From contig OY757904.1 in assembly GCA_963585895.1 (NCBI GenBank), positions 86,110,543 through 86,174,542 of the forward strand: a stretch of 64,000 bases of DNA, read 5' to 3'. This DNA is from Sepioteuthis lessoniana (taxonomy: Eukaryota > Mollusca > Cephalopoda > Myopsida > Loliginidae). Position 1 is the stretch's first letter; the number at the start of each line of letters is the position of its first letter. Positions 22,701 to 35,201 of the stretch are shown here, in pieces. The position numbers and the translations under genes are program-made. A model generated the notes under the pieces. The model was not told the DNA's origin. It was given only the letters and a program-made list of their open reading frames with translations, and ran no database searches.

Positions 22701-22814
22701 AATAAATCGCCGGCATATGACAGGAAATCATCGATGGCGCTTGAAGACCAATAAAGATGTTGATACCCATGAAAAAACATCGTTACTTTTGTGTTTTAAA
22801 TTTTCCAAGATTAG
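19776..22814. other. non-coding stretch
   Basis: A (CT)n tract occurs at 20842-20862. I see no coding region with recognisable content and no clear repeat boundary. Open frames up to 72 codons are at chance level for this AT content. Confidence 0.45.
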
Positions 22815-22912
22815 GCGATTGAATCACAGTCAGATCACCGAAGTTAAGCAGAGGTAAGCTGAATCGGTACTCATATAAGTGAGAGTGACTATATAAGAAT
22901 AGCAGGCAAGGT
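22815..22912 (+). pseudogene. 5S rRNA-derived relic
   Basis: GATCACCGAAGTTAAGC at 22833-22849 is identical to the highly conserved internal segment of eukaryotic 5S rRNA. It is followed at the right spacing by worn matches to the rest of the gene: GGTACTC for the GTTAGTACTT region, GTGA for GGGTGACC, and AGAATA-CAGGC for GGGAATACCGGGTGC. The upstream part GATTGAATCACAGTC fits the preceding stretch poorly. It is either a 5S pseudogene or the head of a 5S-derived SINE. Divergence is too high for a functional gene. Confidence 0.72.
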
Positions 22913-24029
22913 AAGAATTCTAGTTACTGTAACAGTGGTCTCCAACCAAAGAACCCTCGGATTTGATAATTATTCATTTTTCCTTAATAAAAAAAAAAAA
23001 GATTCTGAAGAATCTCATTAAAAATCTGATCATATATCAATCAAATATCATATATCAGTCTAGAGATTTAAAATCTCCGTTGCATTTATCTGAAATGATA
23101 ACCAATGAACACTTTCGGTTTCCTGCTTTACTGTCCGTGATAATAGTGATACTTCTATTAAGAAGAATTTTAATTATTTAAATATAACTGTCAATGCGAC
23201 GCAGACCCCTCAAAATTATCATTCTGTTGAAAATTGGACAAGAAATTATTTTATAATTACCGCATTTTAATTTTATTGCTCAATCAAAAACATGTTCTTT
23301 TGTTGGATTACAGTAATATCCATATTAACTGAAAATAACAATTTTAGTGATATATTCATATATTTAACATTTTTCGGAAATAATGTTTCATTTTTTCATT
23401 TTGTTTAGAATATAGCATACTTTGTGCGAAATCAATGAATAAAATCAATGTTAGCCCTTCCTCCAAATTCAGTGTTTTACTGTTTCAATGCGATTTTCTG
23501 TGATAATTCATTAAGTTTTTAGAAATAAACTTTAATGAGATTATGATTATAGATACACATTTGTTGTTTTATAATAATTCACCAAATATCTATTTATCCG
23601 TCCGAATGAAGAAGACTCAGTCATTTTCAGCCTGATTTCAACTAAACTTTCAGGAACTTTTAGGATCATCAGTAAAGAAATTTAAACTTAATTTGGTCAA
23701 GATATTTTCATATTTTGCTCTCAAAAATGAAAATACTTTCTATGCTCGTAAAATATTAAGTAATCCGAAAAGTTAACGTCATCATTGATAATTCATTGAT
23801 AAAAATTGATTAAAGTGATGATTTCTGTAATTTTGTGATAACCAGCAGCACTTGTATCACAAACGCATTTTAAGAAGGTTACTGATTTTCTTAAAGTACA
23901 GGGGGTCTCAAAATAGATGCAACCCATTTAATGTCATCTTTCATCGGAGTCTTAAAAAGCAATTATATCACTACAGAAAGGTCAAATCAGATGACACGGA
24001 CAGAAATTGATTGACTTTATCCTACAGGG
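22913..24029. other. AT-rich non-coding stretch
   Basis: No recognisable gene. The right edge near 23898, CAGGGGGTCTCAAAATAGATG, may be the terminal sequence of the transposon whose relic lies at 24030-24245. Confidence 0.4.
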
Positions 24030-24245
24030 CTCGTGAAAGACCAAGTTCTTGGGAACATCTTCGAAGGGACTTTTTTGCACTCTTTCCGACAAAATCTTTC
24101 ACCGCATCCATATTGTCAGGATATATTGCAGTCAACTTCCTACGAAATCTGGTATTTTCTGCCTTTTTGTTGAGGTTGTTTACTAGCCTTGTGGTTGGAC
24201 ATTTGTGTACCCAATGATAAATTTGGCTCTCCTGAGGAAAATTGT
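24030..24245 (-). pseudogene. Tc1/mariner-type transposase, N-terminal helix-turn-helix relic
   Basis: One uninterrupted minus-strand frame of about 70 codons without a start codon reads QIYHWVHKCPTTRLVNNLNK, KAENTRFRRKLTAIYPDN, then MDAVKDFVGKSAKKSLRRCS and QELGLSRA. The arrangement of a W-x2-K/R-x-R-x2-G-x-V-x3-K-like first helix-turn-helix followed by a linker and a second one (SLRRxSxELGLSR) fits the DNA-binding half of IS630/Tc1/mariner superfamily transposases. A stop follows SRAL. The catalytic domain is not seen downstream. Confidence 0.65.
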
Positions 24246-25659
24246 TAAGTTAAACTTCCTGCGAAATTTTGCTTGCATAGTTTTGAATGATTTTTTCTCC
24301 AAATAAAATATGACGCAAAATATTTTTTCCTCTCTTGTCCGGGGCATTATGATCAATGATTAATAGTTGTTGTAGTTTATTATTTTCAAATCTAAAACAA
24401 AAAAGAATACAACATCATTATTAGTAAAGTTTTTAGCAATCACATGCGTTCCATGAATATTGAGACACACTGTATTTCTTGTTAAAAATCCTATAATTAA
24501 TTTATACCTAACATGTATCTCGAATATCGCAAATATTTTCATTATGAAATTGATAAAGCACCAAAAAAAAAACAAAAACAAAAACAAATAAATAAATAAA
24601 AACATTGAATATAATGAATTTGTTCTTCTTGTTGGATTAATATCTTTATGAGTCCGTGTCCATACAGTTACTAACGTATCAATAAAAAAATTTCTTTCTA
24701 ATATCGTGTTATATTCTCAATGAAAATAACCATCTTTGCTCTGGGAAAGTTCTTGTTTCCAAGAAAAATCCAGTTGAAAAGTTGTAGGGAATCAAAGGGT
24801 TGCATGAACATCAGTGTATGTAATAAGATTTGACGAGTTTTGAAAGTATCTCACTAGCATTTTATTTAAAAGACTGGCAAGCATAGTTCTCAACGTATTT
24901 ACATTTTTGAAAAAATTAAAACCCTTGTAATGAAACAGTCTGCGTTTATATTTTCCAGTAAACATTATTGTTACTTCCAGCAATCAGTATTTGCTTAGGG
25001 AAACTGGAAATTTTAGCTTTTGTTTCATATTTGTTGTTTTGCGATAATACAGATCAGGACACATGTAGTTATATGCACATCTGCAAAATGCAGCAGGCTA
25101 GAGATTGTGTCGACAAAAAAAACAAAAAACAAAATAAAAACAAAACAAAACAAAAACAAAAAACAAAACAAAAACAAAAGAAAAAACAAAGACAAACAAA
25201 ACCAAACAAAAATAAACAAAAGAAAAACCACAAAAAAAAAAAAAAAAATAGACCGTCGAACGTCCAGCGAATCTAGAGGATTCGTGACCTGCATGTGACC
25301 ATCGACAATTATTATTAATCATCAATAAATACCAACTGAATCTTTACAGCACGGTTGACAAATGTCATTAATTGAATGCTAATAGCATTATTTGTACTTA
25401 CGAACCCATGTTCTTTTACATACGCTGTGCACACTCATGAGTTTCGTTGGATTTAAAGAAAAGGTGAAATATTTATGATAGCCTTGAAAATGACCAGTGA
25501 TAGTAAAAAGCAACTGGAGAGAAAATTTAAGCTATTTTTTTAAACATAAAATTGAACCACATTTTTGAAATCTTGTAAAATTATTAGAAAAATCAATAAA
25601 AAATATTAAAAGAAACTTGTTTGTGGTTGTAGAATAAATAAGGAGAATAAACCTACTTA

Positions 25660-25707
<48 letters not shown>

Positions 25708-26339
25708 TATATATACATTTATATATATATATATATATGGTTATATATATATATATATATATATATATACTTTATGGTTTATATATATATAGATATATAT
25801 ATATAGGTGTAAGATTTGGAATAAAATCCGACGCTATATAGAAGAAAAATATATAGAATAGAAAAACAATAGGAAAAATTAATTTGACATAATTTTCTAT
25901 AAGGATAGCTTAATCAGAAAATAAGCAGCAGACTTAATGCTATGTTACATCAGAGGAACATATATGACCACAACATTGATGTAATTAACGCATCTTCATG
26001 GAAAAAAAGAACAAAATTTATCACAGCGACAGTGCATAGAAAGTACGGTGATCTACGAGAGTAATACCATCAATCTATAGACAGATTTCTACAATATATC
26101 TCCTGTTTTCATCAAAGGAATTTGAGATACTAAGGAACACAGACAACAAAAAATGTAACAAAATAATTCATACAATGAAGTCCAAAACTTAATCAATATA
26201 AATAAATAAAAGTGAAATCAAAAGCGGCACGATTCTCTCTCCTAAGTCAGGTGCCGACTTCGTTTTTGCAAAATAAAATCTAATTTCTGATGAAATTATC
26301 CTTATAGCTATGCATTTCAGTCTTCCTTTATGTATACAC

Positions 26340-26409
<70 letters not shown>

Positions 26410-27091
26410 GTGAAGAAAAGATCCACATTTTGCTTTTTCCTGAGCCAAAAATTTTACTAAATAAGAGAAATGAACTAATAGCCAGGTGTAGACATAGGGC
26501 CAAATTTAAACTATAAATAAAAAAAATTTTTTATAAAGCATAAATTTATTTAAGAATGAGAGTTAATTTTGAGAATAAATATAATAAATTATTAGATAGA
26601 AAATTATGAAAAAGCATATAATATATATGTACTACGCATAAAAAATGTAACTGATATTTTGAAATTTTAGAAATTTTAAAATATTTAAGTAAATTAAATA
26701 TTTGTTTTTGTTTTAATATATCTATTACTGCATCTTTACGTGAGATTATTAATTAAAATTTAAATCTAATTAGAAATATCTGTAATTTAAGTCTATAGAA
26801 AATTTTTTTTAAAAAAAAATTGTTTTAAAATAAATGTACTACAGTGCCAACCGTAAATTTAAATTTAAAACGGAAGTGGGCTCAATGAAGAGATAACTCT
26901 TCACCCCTCTTCTATCCCCTCCCACTCTTCTATCCCCTCCCACTCTCATGTGTCTACTCCAGTTTTTTTATCTAATTGATCTGATGAAGTCCTGTTAATT
27001 TTTTTTCGTGTTTTTGAAAATTTCAAAAATGCGTAACAGGATTGAAATAAATTTATAATCCTTTGTGATTGGTTTCGTTGTTTTTTCTTAA

Positions 27092-27152
<61 letters not shown>

Positions 27153-29223
27153 CAGATGTAACTATTACCTAAAAACATTTTATTTTTCATCGTTAATTGA
27201 AAATTTTAGCTCTTATTTTAACAGCAAATATCAATGGGTGCTTCATAAGTTAATTCGTCTTTGTTATCTTGTCTGTTTATTTCTTCGAAACAGAATATAT
27301 TGCATTACCCGATCTAAAGATTGAACTGACCACTGCTTGTTAACTAGATACTCTGTTATCTACGATGTACTCACTACTGCACGGAAATATTTTGATATTT
27401 GATAAATTTAACCCGATAAATAGTACGTGGCCAAATAGAAGGAAATGGCGGTAGAAGATTGTATTCTGCAAAGTAAAGAAGGCCTGTTGGCCTTGATAAT
27501 CAGTATTTGAAATATTGGATTTTACCTGAGGTCGAACACTCACTTACGGCACAACTGAGAAGTAGATTCTTAACGACAACGCAGGCTACACACATTATTT
27601 TAACGTATGTTTGTATGTGTTTGTGTTGAAATAAATATCAACAATGTGTAAAACAGAAAAAAAAATGATATTAATCTTTAGAACTAAGCTTATATATTTC
27701 ATAAAAGTCCCAAAAAAATCGAGGACGAAACATGTAAACTTCCGTGGGTGCCAGCTTCTTTATTTAAATATATCTCATCATTCCATAAAAAGAAAGGCTG
27801 TGAATGATCATTATATAACCTTTTATTATTAGTTTCGGACGTGATTTCCCTGAGTCAGAAATATCAATCTTACGGTATTCAAAGGAACAAATGAAGCCAA
27901 TTATATATCACTATTGCTGATTACCACCACACAACGCTGGAATGTCGGTTTAAAGTGGGTAACTTTCTGGAAGCAAGTCTCACGTGTTAGTGACAAAAAA
28001 ATTCAGTACCCTTGACATTCTCTATTTGAACTGTCTCAGTCATCACGCATTAAACTTAGCTGTTTCTCCTTCAGACGAGGAGATCGGTCATACCTGGAAC
28101 TGACCTGATTCATTTTTACATCACCAATGTGACAACCAACAATAAGTACCTACCGTAGTCAACTTGAGGTTTGTGTGTCTGACATCACCAAGCTTGGCAA
28201 TTTTAGGGTCAAGCTGTGATGTTGTAATTGCTTGCAATTACTGCTAAATATTGACTTTGATCCTCACCAGGTGTCCTATACTTCCGACCTTTTCTTCATT
28301 TAAGCTAAGCTTAGTAAATAGCAAATATACAACTCACTCTCAATACACAATACATTGATATATACATTGCTACATGCAGAGTTGCAAGCGTGAATAAATA
28401 TGCAGGTGTATATTTGTGCACATGTGTATGCATTATTAATGAATGCACTAATGATTAATATATAATTACCCACAATTATCTATCAAATAGATTTTTCTGA
28501 TATAACTGTTACCACAAAAAAAAAAAGCTTTTATTTCAAAAATAGGATACGAAAGTAACATTTCCTTTGTTTGTCACTAATGTTCCTATATTAAGAATGT
28601 ATCAACTAATAATGGGTTACTTTGTGTCTTATTTCACATCTTTCTATCTATCGATGAGGCCCGACCAATAAGTCTGTATCCTGTTACTGTTATTACTTTG
28701 ATTTTATTTGAAGTCTTTATTGTATACTGTTTGATCTATGTGATTAATTGAGAAGTGTTGGTTAAGGGAATTAACAATGAAGAATATTATGTTGAAAAAT
28801 AAATATTCATTGTGTTTTTTCAATAGCCACAGACATAATTTCTTTTAGTTTTTGATACTTCAAAGTTTAATCGTATTATAAGTTATCAAATATCCGTACA
28901 TGCTTCCGTACCCCTAAGACTAACTTTTTCAACCAAATTTTCTGGAATTGTTCATCACATCAAGAAAATTTTTAAATTCTACTAAGAGAGCTGGCTAAAA
29001 CTGGTCTTTAGATTGAATTTGTCTTGTCGTGACTCGCTATAAAAGAGTGTCCGTCTCACAGCGCCTACTTACGCTCTTTCTCTCTATTTATATTGTACTT
29101 AAGTTGCGATTAGAGGTAGATATGCTCAGAATGAATTCATCTAATCTTAGTGATCATTTGTGCTAAAAAAAAAAACTTACAAAGGCATTTGTTTTTATTG
29201 AATTTATGTTAATACTACCTATC
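24246..29223. other. long non-coding AT-rich stretch with microsatellites
   Basis: Contains an (AAAAC)n-like A/C-only tract at 25115-25248, (AT)n with interruptions at 25658-25808, (CA)n-(TA)n at 26338-26409, and (AT)n at 27094-27150. A 20-bp direct duplication CTCTTCTATCCCCTCCCACT lies near 26908-26948. Open frames inside these tracts are low-complexity artefacts. I found no protein or RNA gene in nearly 5 kb. Confidence 0.5.
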
Positions 29224-29442
29224 TGTTGTGGGAGCCTTACTCATCTCACCATAATGGACTCTTCTCAACCTTATTAGTACTGGGAGATTTCGCTGCCACA
29301 GAGGCAGATCAATATCGGTGTTTTCGGACAGTACGAGACTTCTTACCTTTTCTATGTAACTCTATCTTTCTTGTGTAATATAATACGTTATCTAATATCC
29401 GTGTTTGCGTTTTCATTAGGGACCCTTTCCGGGGCCACAACA
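29224..29442 (+). repeat. Gypsy-2 5' LTR
   Basis: 219 bp bounded by TGTTGTGG and CCACAACA, a perfect 8-bp inverted repeat with TG...CA ends. It is followed at three bases by a primer-binding site. No second copy was found in the window, so boundaries rest on the termini, the primer-binding site and the downstream gag. Confidence 0.8.
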
Positions 29443-29445
29443 TAC

Positions 29446-29462
29446 TGGCAACGAGGAACTCG
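29446..29462 (+). other. Gypsy-2 primer-binding site
   Basis: TGGCAACGAGGAACTCG lies three bases after the LTR end. TGG fits the CCA end of a tRNA. The tRNA species was not determined. Confidence 0.7.
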
Positions 29463-29927
29463 AACGAAAAAAGGGACTCTCCAACAAGCAAAAGGGGTTA
29501 ATCGCACAATATACTGGCGAAGATATATTGCAACAACAAAGAGATACCCAACTAGATTTTGTTAAAGAATCTACAACAAAGTTCCAGCACACAACGAACC
29601 GAACAAGATTTTTGTTAAACAACTACATGGTGTCAAATTGTACAAACGATGGAGTGTGTCGGAGAGCGGATATTTAAAAAAAATTTGTAAGTAAGATTGT
29701 CACGTAATCAAAAAATGATATTCATATTTTTCTTTCTTCCCCCACTTCAGAGAGAAAAATTTAATTCAGCGCTTACAGTTTTGTGTTGTATAAAAAAACA
29801 CACACACACACAGTAATTATTCTTGATTTCTGAGGATATTTACTGAAGAAAAAAAACAAACAAACTTCCCCCTCCAGAAAAAAAAGAAGTTTTTTTTAAT
29901 AAATTTTTTTTTTCCAGTCTAAAAAAA

Positions 29928-30063
29928 ATGGAAGACCTTAAAGAAATGTTTGCACAAATGATGAAGTTCCAAATGGAGTCTCAACAAAAAAATGAGGAAA
30001 AACTCCTTCAACTTCAGAAAGAAAACAAAGAAAGAATCTTTCAGTTATTACAAGGAAATAAGG

Positions 30064-30094
<31 letters not shown>

Positions 30095-31025
30095 GGACCG
30101 AGGAAAAAACCACAACGGTTCTTCCTTGAATTGCAAAAACAACAAGAAGCACTTATTAAAAATCTAAGTAATAACCAGCCTACAGACAGTACTACTATTT
30201 TCACTCAAAATGCAGTGTGGAACGCACTCGAAACATATTCCTACGCACCAGATGAGGATAAGACCTTTGAGGCATATTACAGAAAATATGAAGATATCTA
30301 TATTACCGACTGTGCCGATTGGACTGATGCAAAAAAAGTCCGGCTACTTCTACGAAATCTAGGAACTGTGGAACACAACAAGTTCGTAGATTATATCTTA
30401 CCAAAAACAAAAAAAAAATTGCTTGCGAACTTGGCCTTTTAGAAACAGTTAAATTACTGTCAGAATTATTCAACTCCAAAACGTCTCTATTCCACAAATG
30501 ATGGAAATGTCTCAACTTAACAAAAAGAGACTGCGATGATTATTTAGGGTTTGCCTCGGTCGTCAATAAAAACTGCGACAATTTTAAACAAGGCGAATTG
30601 TCAGGGGATAACTTAAAATTATTCGCACAAGGCCTAGTGTCGGCAAAAGACGCGGAAATCAGACGCAGAGTTTTGTCGAAATTAGAGAACAAACCCGATC
30701 TCACACTTCAAAAACTGGCTGAAGACTGTCAGAGGATAGTGAGTGTCAGAAAAGACTTAAAAATTATCGAGGAGTCTGGTGTTGCTTACGTAAGGAAAGT
30801 CAAGCATAGATCCCAATCAAACTCTCCGGTAAAAGAGAGAAAAAATATGATTACTCAAAATTTCAATACAGGCAGAAGAGTGACAACCAAAAAAAAAAAC
30901 AAAAAAAAAACAAAAACAAAAAACAAAACAAAACAATAAAAAACACCCAGCGCTTGCTACCGCTGTGGAAAAGTACATTGGGCCAAGGACTGTCCCTATC
31001 GTACAAAAAAATGTCAAAACTGCGA
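29928..31025 (+). pseudogene. Gypsy-2 Gag with CHCC zinc motif, broken
   Basis: It starts at ATG 29928 with MEDLKEMFAQMMKFQ and a Gln/Lys-rich coiled-coil-like region, then stops at 30069 beside a long A run (30070-30094). The reading resumes with FFLELQKQQEALIKNL (30131-30442) and a capsid-type block: YSYAPDEDKTFEAYYRKYED, then DCADWTDAKKVRLLLRNLGT. After another stop it continues with LAEDCQRIVSVRKDL (30598-30939). The zinc motif spans 30955-31023: CYRCGKVHWAKDC, then CQNC. A-rich insertions and at least three breaks make it non-functional. A pyrimidine run ending in CCAG just before the ATG resembles a 3' splice site but may be chance. Confidence 0.85.
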
Positions 31026-31059
31026 TAAATTCGGACTGTGCAGAAACAGAAAAATAATT

Positions 31060-31437
31060 AAAAACAGAGTCAGATATACAAAAAGTGAGGACGAGTCAGA
31101 CAAAGTCGTTCGTAAATACATAACAGTCAAAGTACTAAATAAGTCGGTAAGATTTCAGTTAGATTCTGGCTCTGATCTATTAATAATAAACTTACAAACT
31201 TGGAGAAAATTAAATAGGCCAATAATAACGATGACAAGCAAGACGGCGCGAACGGTAACAGGAGATAAAATAAAATATGAAGGTGAAATAATTATCCTAG
31301 TATCACTAAATTGTATACCCAGAAAATTAAAAGTCTTCGTACTGAAGAACACAGAAAATTTGTTTCGGTCGGACTGGTTTCAGAAATTTAATCTCTGTGA
31401 TCAACCAATTAATACGTTTTTCCAAAAAGTAGAATGA
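31060..31437 (+). pseudogene. Gypsy-2 aspartic protease
   Basis: Reads SVRFQLDSGSDLLIINLQTW with the active-site D-S-G at 31162-31170, then MTSKTARTVTGDKIKYEGEI as flap-type sequence and NTENLFRSDWFQKF, which matches the end of retropepsin domains (compare NAQNLFGTDWIEEF in Gypsy-3). The reading frame is largely open, with a stop at 31435-31437 before the RT. Confidence 0.82.
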
Positions 31438-31559
31438 TATTACGGCCGAAGCTGAAAAAATTAAGATGGAACTAAAAAGTAGTTTCCCCGAGGTATTTTC
31501 AGCTGGTCTTGGCAAATGTACTAAAATTAAGGCAAAATTTGAACTGAAGGAAAATACAC

Positions 31560-32290
31560 GCCCCATTTTTTAGAAAGAAGCGAAACGTACCGTTCGTCGC
31601 GACCGAAGTAATAAATAAGGAGCAAGACCGATTAGTGAATATGGGCATATTATCGAAAGTGGAATTCAGCGAATGGGCTGCTTCTACGGTATATATAACA
31701 AAAAAATTCAAATAAATCCGGGTATGCGCAGATTTTTCTACAGGATTGAACGCTGCACTCAAAGATTACCACTACCCACTCCCCTGTCCAGAAGAGGTTT
31801 TTAATAAATTAAATGGAGGAAAAGTCTTTTCAAAAATTGACTTAAGCGAGGCCATCCTCCAGATTCGAGTAGAAGAAAATAGCTCTAAACTACTCTGTAT
31901 TAACACACACAGAGGGCTGTACAAATTTGACAGACTAGTTTTTGGAATAAAAGTCGCACCGGCTATCTTCCAAAAGGTGATGGACACTATGTTGGGCGGC
32001 TTTGACTTCACTTTCGCTTATCTTGATATTGTAATTAGTAGTAAAACGAAGGAGCTACACAGAGAACATCTAAACAAGGTTTTCGCACAAATATGGGACA
32101 TTGGGTTCGAGGTAAAGGAAGCAAAATGTGATTTATGAATGAACAAAATATCTGGGACATATCATTGACAAAGACGGGAGACGTCCTGACCCCGAAAGGG
32201 CTACAGCTATCAAGGATATGTCCGCCCCTGATAATGTTACGACATTACAGAGCTTCCTTGGACTTGCAAACTACTACCAAAGTTTCATAA
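31560..32290 (+). pseudogene. Gypsy-2 reverse transcriptase, partial and mutated
   Basis: Segments in order: EVINKEQDRLVNMGILSKVE, SEWAAS, then LKDYHYPLPCPEEVFNKLNG, GKVFSKIDLSEAILQIRVEE (first catalytic Asp at 31839-31841), GLYKFDRLVFGIKVAPAIFQ, KVMDTMLGGFDF, AYLDIVIS, and worn versions of the thumb region. The catalytic box that is normally Y-L-D-D reads Y-L-D-I (32029-32040), so the second Asp is lost. Stops at 31714 and 32137 and a frameshift after the thumb confirm that it is dead. RNase H and integrase are missing. Confidence 0.88.
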
Positions 32291-32295
32291 AAATA

Positions 32296-34732
32296 AAATA
32301 GTTATTTAAAAATATAATAGAATAATAATTATAATTATTATAAGTTAATTGAAGCCATATTGAAAATTTCTCGAGTTAGAAATGCTTGAGACAGCATACA
32401 AACAAATAATTATTATTAAATAAGAATAGTTTCTTAAAAACATATAATTGTGCAACATATAATTGTGCAAAAATTATTTAGTATTTTAGATAGAAATAAT
32501 TGATATGATGTAACTTTTTATAAAAATTGATGAAAAAGTTAAATAAAAAATGCAATGGAACTTTGAAAATATAATTAAGATCACAATAAAAAAATTTACA
32601 AATGAATCAAAATTCGGTATTTCATAACCCATAAGAAGTTGATATACTGTTAAAGAAATAAACCAAACCATTATCGTTAACCAGTAAGATAGCTTAGAAT
32701 TTTAAATCAAAAAGTATATTCATGCCAAATCAATGGAGTTTTGTATTTTTTCGAAATAATTCTCAAAATTATTCCGCATCTTACACTTCACAAGTTATTT
32801 GTTTCATATGACTATCCTAGTCCCTGAGGAAGGGAGTCATTTACTAAGCTTTGCTTTGTTTAGAACAAGGCCAGAAGTACTGAACACCCAGAAAGAACTC
32901 ACAAGCAATGGTCCACATGATCAGGGAAATGGTTAAGAACAATTAGGAATCTATTTCGAACGGCTTGTTCAGGCGATGGAAGGAGAGAAAGAAAACACAA
33001 GGCCCCCAGAAAAAAGAAACAAGAAAAAGAAGCCAAAAAAAGAAAAACAAAATGCGGCGCCCCCCAGAAAAAAGAAAAGAAAAAGAGGAAAGACAACTGT
33101 CGACACCAGGCCCCCAGAAAAAAGAAAGGAAAAAGAAGAGAAACAGTTCAACTCCAAGGAAAAAAAGGCATGAAAAAAAAAAAACGAAAAAGAAAAAGAA
33201 GGCGAGCAGCAAATGAAAAAAAAAAAGATTGAAACCAGCGAAGTCAAGAAAAAAGGTATGAAAAGAAAAGAAAAAGAATAGGAAGGTATTTGCTCATTCG
33301 AATAATTTTTATCTGTCTGTCATAGTTTAATTTGTGAATAGAATTTAAATAATTGTAAAAGATAAAATTGGAAATAATTAAAAAAAACAAAACAAAAAAA
33401 ACCCTGTGAGCCCTAGATAGAAAATTATGATTACCGCTATATGTAATTTTGTATCGTAGTGAGTGCGAAAGAAAGAAAGAGTAAGAGGGAATTATGCAGG
33501 CAGTGAAAAGAAGGGAAAGAAAGGTGGCCATGGGACAGAGATACGGAGTGGAAGTGATTGACATTTTATAGTAAACAAAATTTTCATAAAGGAATTTTAT
33601 AGTAAACGGGGTTTTTATGACTGAAATTTTATAGTAACTTGTCAGGCTGTCCCAGCAAATAGTAATTGGAGATTGGGATCTTGATTCGAGAGCTTGGAGA
33701 ATTTGCTCATCGATGGAGTTGTCCAAAGATTGTGCATATCTGTAGTTAAGACTTTTTTGGGCAGGTTTTCATGTTTTATTGGAAGTGGGATTTTTTGGAA
33801 GTCTCCCTAGCATGGGATTGATTTTGTTTACTGGTAGAAGCCATACCAGGTTTTGTGGAGATTGGAAGTGTTATGGAATCGATATTTTGGGCGCTAGTGG
33901 AATCAGGCCGGGTTTTTGTGGGAGTTTGTTGATACCGACTATTCGGGGGCGCAGATGATGCCTCGGGACTTTTCTGGTCCGTATCAACCGAAATTGTCAC
34001 GAATAATCTTGCCTTAGGGGCAGAGCAACTAAGAGACAGATATCTTTTTGTGTCTGACAAGGCAGACGGATATTTTGTGAATTCCCCCTCCCCTTGAGTG
34101 GGTATATGAGGTTTTATTAGGGAAGATATTCGGAAACATGGGTTTGGAGATAATTAAGATATGCGCAGAATTTTGGCGGAAAATTTGCGGACTCAGATTT
34201 TGAATTATTTTGAGGGGGAAATTTTGTTGGCTGAATGAATAAAAGTTTGGGTGGTTTAGGAAAGAACACTCGAGATATTTTAAAGCAAAAAAGAAAGAAG
34301 ATAAGAAAGAAGGGTACTCGTTAGCTATTGAAAAATGTAAAAGACAGATAATGACCTGATAGCGAAAAAAAAAAAAAAACTTAAAGACTGAAAGAAAAAA
34401 TATACATGCCGATCCAGTGACTGTTGGGAAAAAATTTGATTAAAAAAAAGAAAAAAGAAGAGAAAAGAAGAACCAGAAAATGTGGTTGAAAAAAAAAGAA
34501 AAAAAAAGGAAAAAAAAAAGAAAATGAAGGACAATACGAACACTTTTTATTTCGACTGACTTTTGAGTTTGGGACTGATACATGTTTTTTTTTGTCTTGT
34601 TTTTTTTTTGTTGAAATTGTTTTACTGCAAATTTTGTTGATCAGTTCGACATGATGAAGAGCGGTACATTAGTTTAACAAAATAATTTGCCATCATCGAT
34701 AACAAATAATTTTATTCTGTAGGGGGAAAGCA
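32296..34732. other. non-coding stretch with purine-rich tandem repeat
   Basis: Positions 32300-32950 are AT-rich with nothing recognised. At 32985-33240 the plus strand is almost pure purine plus C, with CCCCCAGAAAAAAGAAA repeated at about 33003, 33061 and 33112. A minus-strand open frame at 33776-34060 is Ser/Thr/Pro-rich (for example SAPPNSRYQQTPTKTRPDST) and another at 33244-33726 is low-complexity. I cannot support either as a gene. They may be part of an unrecognised retroelement. Confidence 0.45.
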
Positions 34733-35201
34733 TGTAATATAATGGCCGAGGGATTTTCGTTTGCCTTTCGGTTTAGTTATGCTAAGAAACTTTCGCTTAG
34801 CGCATGGGTTAATTAGGTGCAACATAAACGCAGGTGTTCACGCACGCGCGGAGAGGACGAGTCATTCACAGATGTCAAAATAAAACCCCAGACAGAAAAT
34901 GTGACCAGGAGATGTGAGTGACGTCACGCACCGGAAGCTTAGGCGGAGATCTGAGAAAAGTCAGTCACTTGAGTTTCTACCTTGGAAGAAGACGGTTGAT
35001 TTTCGGAGCTCGCCGAGGAGACACCAGTAGTTTGCGGCGGGGTCTGCATGTGGTTTGGGGCAGATGGAAAAGTCAGCATAGAAAGATTGTGTCTCTCCCT
35101 CCTCATGTCGAAAAATCTTTAAACTCAAAAAGGTAATAAAAAGTTTCGTACCCGAACTAAGAAGTCGTAAAGTTTTTCGTGTTTCGGGATTCCTATGTTA
35201 T

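Larger units (their letters stand above)
29224..32295 (+). mobile_element. Gypsy-2: Ty3/Gypsy LTR retrotransposon, 3' half missing
   Basis: The order is 5' LTR, primer-binding site, gag, CHCC zinc motif, protease and reverse transcriptase on the plus strand. Homology stops near 32295 within the RT after a FLGLANYY-like block, and RNase H, integrase and 3' LTR are absent. The Gag zinc motif has the unusual spacing C-x2-C-x3-H-x4-C plus a further C-x2-C pair, which recalls the CHCC Gag of the CsRn1-type clade; that assignment is inference. The LTR termini TGTTGTGG...CCACAACA differ from those of Gypsy-1 and Gypsy-3. Confidence 0.9.

Noticed and set aside
24968..25325. Open frames over the A/C tract encoding Lys/Asn or Phe/Leu runs
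   Set aside because: Direct products of the (AAAAC)n-like microsatellite.
29905..29928. 3' splice site before the Gypsy-2 gag start
   Set aside because: The pyrimidine run and CCAG fit, but similar T-rich runs are frequent here and no donor site could be identified.
32899..33247. Five overlapping open frames of Lys/Arg/Glu or Phe/Leu/Ser
   Set aside because: All are readings of one purine-rich tandem repeat on both strands.
33776..34060. Ser/Thr/Pro-rich 94-codon minus-strand frame
   Set aside because: Composition is suggestive of a disordered protein, but there is no motif and no neighbouring retroelement domain on that strand.
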